Source: Trametopsis cervina (taxonomy: Eukaryota; Basidiomycota; Agaricomycetes; Polyporales; Irpicaceae). From it: DNA of 64,000 nucleotides. The stretch lies in the NCBI GenBank assembly GCA_022385755.1, contig MU278348.1:2547470-2611469 (forward strand), written 5' to 3'. Both the position numbers and the translations under genes were made by a program. Under the pieces are notes generated by a model, which saw only the letters and a program-made list of their open reading frames with translations, was not told the DNA's origin and searched no databases. This document shows positions 22,375-32,181 of the stretch, piece by piece (the stretch's first letter is position 1; every line of letters starts with the position of its first letter).

Positions 22375-24497
22375 TTAAGCACATACCATCTCAGGAACAA
22401 GCTCCGCCACAGAACGAGCACCGAGTAAGCGCATACCCGAGATGATCTCGCGCTGCATGATACGTATGACCTTCACAACTCCAGCGGCACCATAGGCCTA
22501 TGGTCGTTCCATGCATCAGCTAAACTTCTTATGACACTGAGAGGAATGGTGGAATCTCACGCTCTGAGCATAAAGGAACGGTCTACCGAGACCGCACGCC
22601 TTGGCACCCAGGCAGACAGCTTTCAGGATGTCTGTTGTTTTTTGTCTTAGTCAGTCCGATCCCTGGACCGTCGAGGGGAAAGTGACATACCAGTCCCACG
22701 CCTCACGCCGCCGTCAAGATAAACTGCCAACGGGAGGAGTACTTAGGGAGAGTATTCAGTGGGAACGTCACTTTCACTCACTCTCCATCTTGTCGAACAG
22801 GTCCGGTCTTTGCTTCCTAATTCTGTATAGTACCTCGATCGAAGGCAGAGAGCTGTTCGGACGTGTGAGCCTAACTATAGAAAGTGTATAGAGCCTGACG
22901 ACATACTACTCCATCTGACGGCCTATAGACAACACAATTCAGCACAGGCAGTGCGGGCTCAGGGTACATAACTCACCTCCGTGATTCGATATAAGAATTC
23001 CGTCTACGCCTGCTTCGGCGGCCATTACGGCGTCCTAAAGCATAGAAGACTGTTCAATTGAATTGGATTGACCGGTATAGCCAGGTACTTGCCTCTACAC
23101 TTTGAATGCCCTTCAGGACAATGGGCAGCTTTGTCAGGCTTCGGAGCCAAGGAATAGTCTGCAAACCGCCCTCTTAGCTGCATCAATCGAGGGGGGTTAG
23201 AAACGAATGTACCTTTTCCCACGTCAGGTCAATGTCATCGTCGGCTAATGTCAGACCAACAGTGCCGTCATGGTTAGTTTCTATATCTTCTTCTGCCGCC
23301 TCCACCTGCTGCTGTGTCAAAGGCAGGTCAGACTTGTTCTTGCCAGCCGCGTTGATTTCATCCAGTTCCCAGTACGATCGAACGTCCCGCTCGCGGTTCC
23401 CAATTATGGGTGCGTCTACAGTCAAGAAGATAGCTTTGTAACCAAGCCGTTCGACCTCACGGACACGCTCCACAGCTTTCGCATCATCTTTGTTCTTGTA
23501 CAGCTGGAAGAACAATATTTGGTCCGGGTGAACACGGCTGTTTGCGATCTCTTCGTAAGTCATGGACGCGTTGGAGGAGACCATCTGGATGATGCCCTCG
23601 CGACCTGCACCGACCGTGATGTTGGCTTCACCTGTTACACAAATGAGTGACACGACTAGGAGTGGCTGCATTAGTCAGCTTACCCAGAGGATGTCCGAGC
23701 TTTGCGAGAGCAGCACCGCTTACGAACATTGGAATAGGCATCTTGTAGCCAAGCATTGTTGTCGAGGTATCAAGGACGGAAAGGGCACGGAGGATTCTTG
23801 GGTGGAAATAGAACCGCGAGAATGCTCTCGCATTCTCATGTAGTGCTGTGATGCTCACGCAATAAGCTATATGTTCGCACCTATGCACGAGAGCACTCAC
23901 TTATCTCGTCGTCAGATGCGGACGAGAAGTACGCGAATGCCTTGTAAGCTACTATCTTACGGGCAATATCCTACAGCACACAAAGCCAATGAGCCTAGCT
24001 CAGCGACGCAGAGAGGCATTGACTTACCTCCATCTGCTGCACGTTCATAACCCTGTTGAGGGGAGGTTTCCTGGCCTGCTCCTGCTCCATACGTAACTCA
24101 TCCGGCGTCTTCTCTCTGTTATCTCTCGCGGCTTGCAAGATCTGCTTAGAGGCTGTATCCAGAGGACCCAAATGCTTCTCCGGTGGCAGGTTCTTCTCCA
24201 GCGCATCGGTCGGATGTATAGGCTCGTAGGCAGCTGTGGCATCCTTGCCTGCGTACTTAAGAATGATTTTGGCACCGCCGGGATGTATCTGAGCACTCGC
24301 ATCGTCAACGCCAGCTCGCCGCAGCACAACGAATCACATACCGGTAGGAATTCCGTCACATCGTAGACCTTGTCATTGATGATAACCCAGCATGACCTGA
24401 GCAGACGGTTCCCATGTCAGTCGGGTGCGCTGAAGTAGACGACCGGTACGCACTTTGAGCTGTTGTGGTTTGCGACCTGCTGGAGAGTGTGCGGCAT
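22375..24497 (-). CDS. CYB2: Cytochrome b2-type L-lactate dehydrogenase (FMN, heme)
   Basis: Oxidises L-lactate to pyruvate with FMN and passes electrons through its cytochrome b5 domain to cytochrome c. Thirteen exons give 487 residues. Residues 1-90 are the b5 domain: [18 protein letters not shown], heme ligand in [12 protein letters not shown] and second ligand in [12 protein letters not shown]. The flavin domain follows: [50 protein letters not shown] (catalytic Tyr), [54 protein letters not shown] (active-site His and Arg) and [20 protein letters not shown]. Yeast Cyb2 has a bipartite mitochondrial presequence; here the protein starts directly at the heme domain ([15 protein letters not shown]), so a cytosolic or differently targeted enzyme is possible, as is another flavocytochrome 2-hydroxyacid substrate. 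One intron (23092-23035) is GC-AG, and the join near 22910 uses a 13-nt exon. Confidence 0.87.
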
Positions 24498-25068
24498 AGC
24501 TGGCTACTCACAGACACGGTGAAAGTGGTCAATGGTCAATGCATTCCGAGGCCTCCAGGCCTCATGGTATGGTCGGCCATATACAGTACTGCTATTCCGC
24601 GCCGGGATGACATGTCACGGGTCGAAGGCTGGTGAGGACGGAAATAGCGATCCGGTGTGAAGATAGTGAAGGTGGTCACCACGCATACTCGTACTCGCAT
24701 AAACCATGGTAGCGAAAGGCAGGCCAGTGTTACTGCAGGACCTGGTCCGGACGAGGGAATGGGATGGTCGCGGCCCTGACACATATCACAAAACGGCGGT
24801 CTTACTTACTTACCGTAAATAACATTGCTTACTGTAACTTACTGCGGAAAGGCCGGTCCGGATGTGCCGGTAAGATATGTAAATTACACCATTTACTTAC
24901 ATACATCTGGGTTACTTACTTACTTGCATTACATCTGTCCGGAGTTTCTAACGCAACACTATACGGCATGTAGATATATGCCTCCTGGTGATGGATAGCC
25001 CTCGTGATAGCAGGAGGGCATCCGCAACATATGAAGACTACACCCCCGACTGTCCTTCCGTTGACGCA
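24498..25068. other. Intergenic region with TTAC-rich repeats
   Basis: No gene seen. The part 24801-24930 is rich in TTAC units and is listed separately. The left part holds the CYB2 promoter. Confidence 0.4.
24800..24930. repeat. Imperfect TTAC tetranucleotide-rich tract
   Basis: TTAC occurs about ten times, with short arrays CTTACTTACTTA near 24801 and GTTACTTACTTACTTGC near 24911, either side of a GC-rich core GGCCGGTCCGGATGTGCCGG. It could be decayed microsatellite or the edge of an old element. No terminal inverted repeat or target duplication was found. Confidence 0.5.
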
Positions 25069-25328
25069 ATGCCACTCTCCCTCGATTTCACTGTTTCTCA
25101 ATGCCACCATGCCAGCTGCTATGCTAACCTCATGCGCAATGCTATACATCTGGTGTATGCGGTATAGTCAAAGGCCTACTCACCCACCGGGTCCACCTGG
25201 TCTACCTGTCATTGGTAACCTCCTGGACGTACCGAAACAGCGCATGTAGCTAGCTTACCTTGCCAGTTGACCAGCCGAGATCTCCAGAACACCAGGCCTT
25301 TGTGGAGGCAGCCCGTGGAAGGCTCTGA
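25069..25328 (+). pseudogene. Internally deleted cytochrome P450 relic
   Basis: Remnant of a P450 closely related to the intact gene at 26616. The ATG context (GACGCAATGCC) and first residues (MPLSLDFTVS) match that gene's start. A one-base shift then moves the reading to MLTSCAMLYIWCMRYS and HPPGPPGLPVIGNLLDVPKQ, the membrane anchor and proline hinge. At about 25266 the sequence jumps from the end of exon 1 (CTTACCTTGCCAG) straight to the last coding residues QPRSPEHQAFVEAARGRL plus stop, equal to QPRSAEHKALVEAAREKL in the intact copy. The whole catalytic middle, including the heme cysteine, is missing. The relic cannot code for an active enzyme. It arose by duplication then deletion, or by a bad recombination between the two copies. 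Confidence 0.8.
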
Positions 25329-26560
25329 GGCCAGTGGCGATCGAATATCTGATATTTCTCTTATTTTTCCCCGCCTCGCGCTACTGCTCAATCTTTGTAT
25401 GATTATCCTGGTGTTGTGTCAACCCCTCGAATCACGTTTATCGGCCTCTACGTCACTTTGAACGGGGCTACCGCCAACGCGATATGACAGACGAAAAGAA
25501 GTTAAGTAGCATTAGATGCTGAATAACACTACTACTTCCCCGTTCGCATATTCTCTGTGTGTCGGGAGGTGTATTAGGTGAGTCCGCTTCAATATTCGTA
25601 TCGCCGACATTCACCGTACCCTGTAGGTTTGTACATATGCAGTAAGAAACTACTTGTCCGACAGCGTGCCTCGTCTCACACATGATCCATACACGGAGAA
25701 AATCCATGAAACGGAATCACTGTTCAGGCAGGATGCTTTCAAACTTCAATTCGCTTCGATGGCTTCAAGGTTCCAGAACTCCAAATCTCCGGGCTCAGCG
25801 CTCTCGATACAGTGGCGAAACCTATCGTCATGGGGGCTCTACACTCATAGACACGATGCAAACATTGAAGCCGAAAACTTCATGCCACAGAATAAACTTC
25901 GCCTCACACGCTTCACATGTGGCTGTCCCAAAGGCGCTCATAATCAACGAGCATCGACCTCAAAATTAGCCCGGAGATCTCATTCACGGCTGTGTAGGGC
26001 CACAATTTTTGCGAAGCTGTTGATGATAATGAGAACCGTTTGCGGAGCAGCTCCACGTCCATCAAGCGACCTCCTATCCTATGTACGTCGAACAGTGAAT
26101 GCCTGACCCCAACTTTTGCTGCTCTAGTTGTCGATTGCCGGAACGGTTGTAGTGCATGCTTCGACAAGCCAGCTACACCCCCGAAGAGTTCCATGGTTCT
26201 CACACGATGGCTGAGACATCGTGAGGCCAGTCTCGAACGCATCCAGCTGAGACACTTGTCGTGTCTAGCGTCTTCTTCCGTGGCCTCCCACAGTCCAGGC
26301 ATACCGTGAGTCTCCACAACCCTTCTGCCGTTCCTATCTATACCCTAATTGTAATAGGCCAAGCAGCGTCTTGCTTTCTGAACACACTCACATCTCACAT
26401 CGGTGATTCTAATACGGCATGCATATCGAAACCTCTTCCCTTTGCCGCTCTGACTATATACGGGGCGTTACAAATGTGATCTCGTGTGCGAAGAGATCAA
26501 GAGTGAACATTGAACTATTCTGACACGGGTCGGCAAGCTGTTGCGATAAGAGGTTGGTGT
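25329..26560. other. Unassigned region, possible decayed coding DNA
   Basis: Long but incompatible open frames exist on both strands: plus 25654-26106, minus 25913-26317 and minus 25468-25707. None resembles a family I recognise, and codon use looks irregular. The region between the P450 relic and the intact P450 may be eroded duplicated DNA or an old insertion. No transposase motif or inverted repeat ends were seen. Confidence 0.35.
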
Positions 26561-26563
26561 TCG

Positions 26564-26579
26564 CGATATATATATATCG
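26564..26579 (+). promoter_or_regulatory. Palindromic TATA element of P450 gene
   Basis: CGATATATATATATCG, a perfect 16-base palindrome, lies 36 bases before the P450 start codon. It is likely the TATA box. Confidence 0.5.
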
Positions 26580-26615
26580 TGAAGGCTGTATCCTACCCAG
26601 TCATTCGTTTACGCA

Positions 26616-28930
26616 ATGCCCCTCAACTTCAAGTTCAGTCTTACCGTTCCCAGTGCAACCGTTGCCTCAGTTGTACTAGCTTCATGTACAGCGTTGTACA
26701 TCTGGCGCGTACGGTATACACGAAGCAAGAAGAGGCTCCCACACCCACCAGGTCCATCGGGCTTCCCTCTCATTGGCAATCTTCTGGACGTACCAAAAGA
26801 GCCTTCATGGGTGGCCTACCTTGCCATGAGCGAGAAATACGGTGCGTAGCGGTGCACATTCGTTTCGTGCCTTTGGGTTATATGTATACGACCTTGTCAG
26901 ATTCCGACATTATCCGACTCAATGTGATGGGAACGAACTTCATCGTCCTCAATTCGGCTCAAGCAGTGACAGACTTGCTGGAAAAGCGGTCGTCGAACTA
27001 TTCTGACAGGTACATTACGTCGTTTATCCTCGTTTCATTGAACTGATTGTGCGTTTCTCGCTTTGCTCAATGATTCTGCTCGTCTGGATCCAAGATCTCG
27101 TATGGTCATGATCAACGAATTGTACGTTTAATCAGCTCTGGTGTCGTCGCTAGTATGGCCACCAACAATGTGATCACGCAAATTACATCTACTAGAATTG
27201 ACTATGGATGGGCCACGACATTTCTTCGGTACAATACTCTCTGGAAAGACCACCGGCGCGCCTTCCATCAGTACTTAGGCCCTGAGACATCGAAACACTT
27301 CCGTTCGATCGAAGAGAACTCGACCGTTGTGCTCCTTGGGAAGCTACTCCGACACAGCGAAGGCTTCACGGAACACCTACGTCAGTGAGTACATTATGAC
27401 TTGTTGTATCAAGAGGATCGCCATCTGGCTGTCGTCACGGCATCGTCAACATCTCACTTGTTAAACTGCAGTATGGCTGGAAGCACCATTCTTAGAATTG
27501 CGTACGGGATCGAGGTCCAGGAGCAGAATGATCCGTTCATGTACATTTCGGAACGGTCGACAGAAGCCGCCTCTGCCACAATAAACCCCGGGTCGTACAT
27601 GGTTGATATGCTGCCGTTCTGTAAGTGGATGGCCCATGCAATATGGTTAGCTGACTGATTCTTCCGGTTCTGCTGGGAACAGTGAAGTACGTCCCGGAAT
27701 GGGTCCCTGGCGCAGGTTTCAAGAAGCAAGCGAGGGAGTGGAAACATTGGGTGACAGAAGCATGTCATATACCGTACAATATTGTGAAGCATCAGATGGT
27801 GAGGGAGACCGCGTTCTGTAGTGTGCGGATAGCACTGATATGATGGCGGCTCAGGAACAAGGAGTGGCGGTGGATTGCGTCGGGACGTCCATCATAGAAA
27901 ATATGGTGAAGAATGCACCAGATGCGGAGTACGCAGAGTCCGCCGCCCGCGGGACGCTGGGGTCCATGTACGTCGGTGAGGCAAAACTCTATTCTTCGGG
28001 GTGCACGGACCTGACAGTCGGTTCTCCCAGCCGGCGTGGACACGGTAAGTGTACCCACCAGAATGGGCGAGGACGTACCTAGGTCTAATGCGCGCGGTGA
28101 TTTATCAGGTTGTGTCTACTATCAGGTCCTTCATACTTGCGGTGGTGCTACAACCGGACATCCAGAAGAAGGCACAGGCGGAGATCGACCTCCATTGCTC
28201 CGGGAGGCTGCCTACGTTCGCCGACTATGATGACCTCCAATACTGTCATGCCCTTGTCAAGGAGGCCCTCAGATGGCACCCGATCGTTCCTCTAGGTCAG
28301 TGGTGATGCCACGGAACCTGAGAAGTTGGCCCTCTGTGCTAGGCTAATGTCAGTACACAGCGGTACCGCATCAGAGTTCCTCGGATGACTTCTACAAGGG
28401 GTACTACATCCCGAAGGGCTCTATCGTTGTCCCAAACAGTTGGTGCGTGGCCCGGCATGCTTGTCTCCGTCACAGCGACAAGCCCACCTGAGTCTCACCT
28501 CTTAACCGCCAGGGCAATCTTACGCGACGAGACAGCGTATCAAGAACCCCATGTCTTCAACCCAGACCGTTTCTTGAAGGATGGCAAGATCAATCCGCAC
28601 GTACTCGACCCGGAAACGGCTGCCTTCGGTTACGGTCGACGGATATGCCCAGGTCAATACTTGGCATATGAGTCTATATGGCTTGCCATCGCCTCTATCC
28701 TAGCAGTGTTTAATTTCGCCAAGGCGAAGGACGCTGAGGGGAATGAGATTACGCCTAGCGGAGAGTTTACCGCGGGATTTATGTCGTAAGTAGCCTGGTT
28801 GGGCAATGCGATCAGATAGGTATCATTTGACTCAATTCTGCGCAGATACCCATTGCCTTTCAAATGTGATATCCAACCCAGGTCTGCAGAGCACAAGGCT
28901 CTGGTGGAAGCCGCCCGTGAAAAGTTATGA
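26616..28930 (+). CDS. Cytochrome P450 monooxygenase, CYP5144/OrdA-like
   Basis: Membrane-anchored microsomal P450 using electrons from NADPH-P450 reductase to oxidise small molecules. About a dozen exons code for roughly 530 residues. An N-terminal anchor (SVVLASCTALYIWRVRYTRS) is followed by the hinge HPPGPSGFPLIGNLLDVPKE. Then come WKDHRRAFHQYL (C-helix), a complete I-helix oxygen-activation motif AGVDT split by introns at 27975 and 28045, the K-helix EALRWHPIVPL (ExxR), FNPDRFLKDGK, and the heme loop FGYGRRICPGQ at 28624-28653 with the axial Cys. The last exon ends SAEHKALVEAAREKL. No frame break was found, so the gene looks functional. Substrate is unknown; families of this type expand in wood- and litter-decay fungi and handle aromatics and terpenoids. 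A deleted sister copy lies 1.3 kb upstream. Confidence 0.87.
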
Positions 28931-29044
28931 AGCCTGTGACGGACATTGTGATTTCTCTCGTTCATGTTCGCCCTGCACGTAGTTCGTTGCTAGAATACAG
29001 TAGGGATGGTCATCGCGATAACCTTGTGATTGTATAAAACCCTT

Positions 29045-29071
29045 GGCTCATATGACGAAAAGGTATGAGCC
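29045..29071. other. Perfect 8-bp inverted repeat (hairpin)
   Basis: GGCTCATA at 29045-29052 and its complement TATGAGCC at 29064-29071 flank an 11-base loop. It lies 115 bases past the P450 stop, so it could shape the transcript's 3' end or be a factor-binding palindrome. Confidence 0.5.
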
Positions 29072-29295
29072 GAGCCGATTATGATGCGACTTGAATAACT
29101 TGAGCTCGAGGTTCTGTATAGTACGGTACTGGCAGAATGTTCGTTGTCTATAACGAACTTGGCAGAGATTTCCCGGTCAAATGTCATACTCTCTCTATGC
29201 TCGCTAGACACCCCCTCGTACCCTGCCGCCAACCACATCCCCCGCAGCGCGATTCAGCAGGCATTCAACCCCTCTACCTAGCAGCCGCAGCTTCA

Positions 29296-29435
29296 TGCTT
29301 GCCTGCGAGACAGACGAGGATGCTAACTGTTCCGTCTCGACCCCTTTCGACTTTGGCGTCCGATTAAGCCTCGTGTTCGTGGTCGAAGCGGCCTCCTTGT
29401 CTGCGCTAGCAGTCGTGGGTCTTCTAGGCTACATT
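29296..29435 (+). pseudogene. Possible receptor fragment, one membrane helix
   Basis: An ATG-led frame reads MLACETDEDANCSVSTPFDF, then a strong membrane helix VRLSLVFVVEAASLSALAVV followed by GLLGYIG, and meets a GT splice donor. This resembles the N-terminus and first helix of basidiomycete G-protein-coupled receptor-like proteins. The DNA after the next possible acceptor (about 29513) encodes nothing receptor-like and soon stops. I read it as a truncated fragment; a misjudged exon of an unrelated gene is possible. Confidence 0.3.
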
Positions 29436-30013
29436 GGTGTGTGTATGAGAGCCTCCTTGTAGGATGTGGCCATGATCGGACTGCTAGGCTGATCATTTCC
29501 CCATTGAACTTGCAGTCCAATCATATGAGGAGCATTTGTGGCGTTCGACGGTCCGGGTCGTCATGTGCAGAAGCTACGAGATCCCGTAGCATTACAAGTA
29601 TACGGAGAAGCAGAGGAGCAACGCAGCGCAGCGTATTTTGGATTCAAGACAAGCATCGGTCTCTGCATAACGAGACCGCCCAAAAAGCAGGTATGTACAA
29701 GGAGCGTATGGACAACTGATAGCTATGATACCGAGAACGAAAGAAACCCCAGAGGAGTGAACCGGGAAACGTCGACCAGCCAGGGGGCCGAAAAGGATAA
29801 GAGCTGGCTCAATAGCAAGGGAGCGCGACGAACGCGTCTAACAGAGTAAACCGTTATAGCTACAGTGATGGTGGGCCTTAATTTCAGCATGACAGAACCC
29901 ATCCAGCGGGATACTCGTAGTCATACGCATCTATCGTGCGGCGTGAAGTCATGATGGATCGTCAAGAGCGAACGCTCACGACAACGGGGGCGACTCGTCG
30001 CGGACCTCGTCGG

Positions 30014-32181
30014 TCAAAATCGGGGGGCCGCCCCCGTCCAAAACCCCATCGCGACCCCCTCCACCCCAAAATCCCCGAAGCGCGAGTCGCCGTCAAGCTC
30101 TGTGCCGTACATCGTGCGCTTCATGGGCTGGCTGGGTGTGTCCGGCGGCATGGGAAGCGGTACGATCCCAGGCAGGCCCATGCCGAGGCTCCCGACGCGC
30201 AACGGATTGGCGTACATGGTGCCCTGGCCGTTCGTGCTTGAACTGGGTTCCTCTGGAACAGGAGCTAGTGATCCTGGTTGTGTTAGGGCTGCAGGGTTGA
30301 TCATCCCTTCCCCTGGCGCGACTGTTGGTTCACGAGAGGGACCAGCTCCTGCTGTTGAAGCTCGCAGCACGCCGAGCTGTGATTGGGACTGGGCAGCACG
30401 AGAGGACGGTCGGCTACCAGGGCGCGGAGCGGAGTATTGCTGCAGGAAGTGCGCAGCTCGCTGACTATTTGGTCCGCCGGGACCAGCAGGTGACGGTGAA
30501 GTAGGTGGTTCGGGAGGCGGTAGAGTGTTGGAACGAACGGCTGGCGTGGATGTCATTGGTCGGAAAATAGAATTCGCAAAGCTAAAGCTGAACGCGTTTC
30601 CCGTTGACGGTGCTTCGTTCTCTGTGGAGAGCTGGGAGCCAGTGGGCAAGAACGGTGTAGCACCATTAGGAGGTGTCATGGCAGGCGGGGCAAATATATC
30701 CGACAGCCGTGTTGTGGGTGGCGGTTCATCAGGAAGAGGCTGAGAATCTGAATGGTCTTCTGGTCCGGTGTAGACTGTAAATGGCCGACGAACAACCTCT
30801 GCCATCTCCACCTCATTTTCCGCATCTTCTTCCCCAGCAGCATCGGACTCAAGAATAGACATAGACTGGTCCTCTGGTGGATTCAGCCTCGGCTTCTTCC
30901 TTGACGAACGAAGTACGTGGTTTGTTGTTGTCTCCCCATTGCTTGCCACAGAATGACCAGATCCTTCGCTGGGCACACCGTTCTCGTCAGTATTGCGATA
31001 CCTTTTGCCCAGGGTCGACTTAGGAGTATGATATAACTCGATACGATTGGACTGTGCGCTTGATCTGCTCCGCCGGTGAGGAGTGTTCATGAACAGACAA
31101 AGGAATAGACTTACGCCACCGCGGTTCTGTCCGTGAGCATCTCAGTATCCATGTCGGTATGCTCTGGACCTTCTATACGAGCTACTCTTAACGCAGAGAG
31201 TTCCTCTCGCATAGACTCTATCAGCCTTGCCTGCTCGAGTTCGCGAGCTTCACGCTCTGCAACTTGTTTGGACAATGCGGTAAGCTCAGCTTTGAGTGGC
31301 TCAACCTAAGAAACGTTCAGAAGGAAGCCACGACGCAGGCAGTTATTGACTCACGATGCGGGAGATATATGCAATAAAAGTATCCGCGTCGATGGACGGA
31401 AACGCGGAAGGGACGACGGAGGTAACAGGAGGGGGCTGCAATTCAAGAGTAGTTCCGGATGGCCCAGCTTCGGGTTCTTCTATAAGAGATGAGCGAGTTA
31501 ATAAAAGTACAAGACTGTTGTAGCTTACCGACTGGCATGGGAACAGCCTCAGGTTCTTTAAGTTATGTCAGTACAAGACATTTCGGGAGTAGGTAAGGCA
31601 ACATTACCTTCCTCCTCTTCTTGTATTGCTCTTTCAGAGGGCAGCACGCTCGCACTAGCCTTCCCTCTCCTGGACCGTGGTTTTCCGAAGGACGAAGTGG
31701 CAGTTCGAGCCCCGGTTCCCCCTATCGCAGTGGGTCGACCAACCCCGAGCCTCGATTGTGTTTGTAGGGCTCTCTTACGAGTGGGTCCTCCTAGGGTATG
31801 TGGCTGAGGGGTCTCGGGAGGGACACTACTCCTAGCCGTATCTTCTGCAGACTCTTCCTCCTTCTCCTCAACGTCGTGAACAATCATTGACCCCACCCGG
31901 CTTCTGGTCGTAGAGCTCGAGGCCACTCTACTGCTGCCACTGACGATCCTGACCGAGGACGACCGACCGGGAACACGTGGTGGCTCCGCAGGTTTGTTCG
32001 TTTCAACAAGCATGTCAATAAGCTCTTCAGTCTTCAAGTTAGCTTTGAGGCCGCGCTCCTAATGAGGGTGAGTGTCTGTAGCCACCGCGGATCAAATGAG
32101 TGTCAAACGCACCTTGCACAGTTTCTGCAGGTCCGCTCTGCGCATAGAGCCAAGCGTCTTCCTGTCCGGAAGTGTAGCCAT
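30014..32181 (-). CDS. SAP-domain protein, fungal, probably chromatin-associated
   Basis: Six exons (32181-32113, 32058-31608, 31555-31529, 31479-31355, 31305-31115, 31064-30014) give 637 residues with unbroken frame. Residues 10-45 are a SAP domain: MRRADLQKLCK joins across intron 1 to ERGLKANLKTEELIDMLVET, the two-helix DNA-binding fold of nuclear proteins. A Ser/Arg/Thr-rich region with basic clusters follows. A central part (DADTFIAYISRIVEPLKAEL, then a heptad-like ALSKQVAEREARELEQARLI) is likely a coiled coil. The C-terminal half is Ser/Pro-rich, with KKPRLNPPEDQSMSIL and GKRYRNTDENG. The start at 32181 (MATLPDRKTLGSM) is preferred to the internal ATG because it lies in frame just before the SAP fold. 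Function is not known; chromatin or RNA association is inference from SAP. Confidence 0.8.

Larger units (their letters stand above)
28931..30013. other. Gene-poor region downstream of P450
   Basis: Contains an 8-bp hairpin at 29045-29071 and a short GPCR-like coding fragment at 29296-29435, each listed separately. The rest shows no supported gene. Confidence 0.4.

Noticed and set aside
24800..24930. Telomere-like or CRISPR-like repeat array
   Set aside because: The TTAC units are irregular, have no conserved spacers, and do not match the common fungal telomere repeat TTAGGG.
20941..28930. A secondary-metabolite cluster made of GH131, FMN dehydrogenase and P450
   Set aside because: No backbone synthase (PKS, NRPS or terpene cyclase) is present, and the lactate dehydrogenase and glucanase have independent known roles.
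30014..31090. The C-terminal exon of the SAP gene as an independent gene starting MNTPHRRSRS
   Set aside because: That ATG lies inside the final intron; splicing to the upstream exons keeps frame and adds the SAP domain and the coiled coil.
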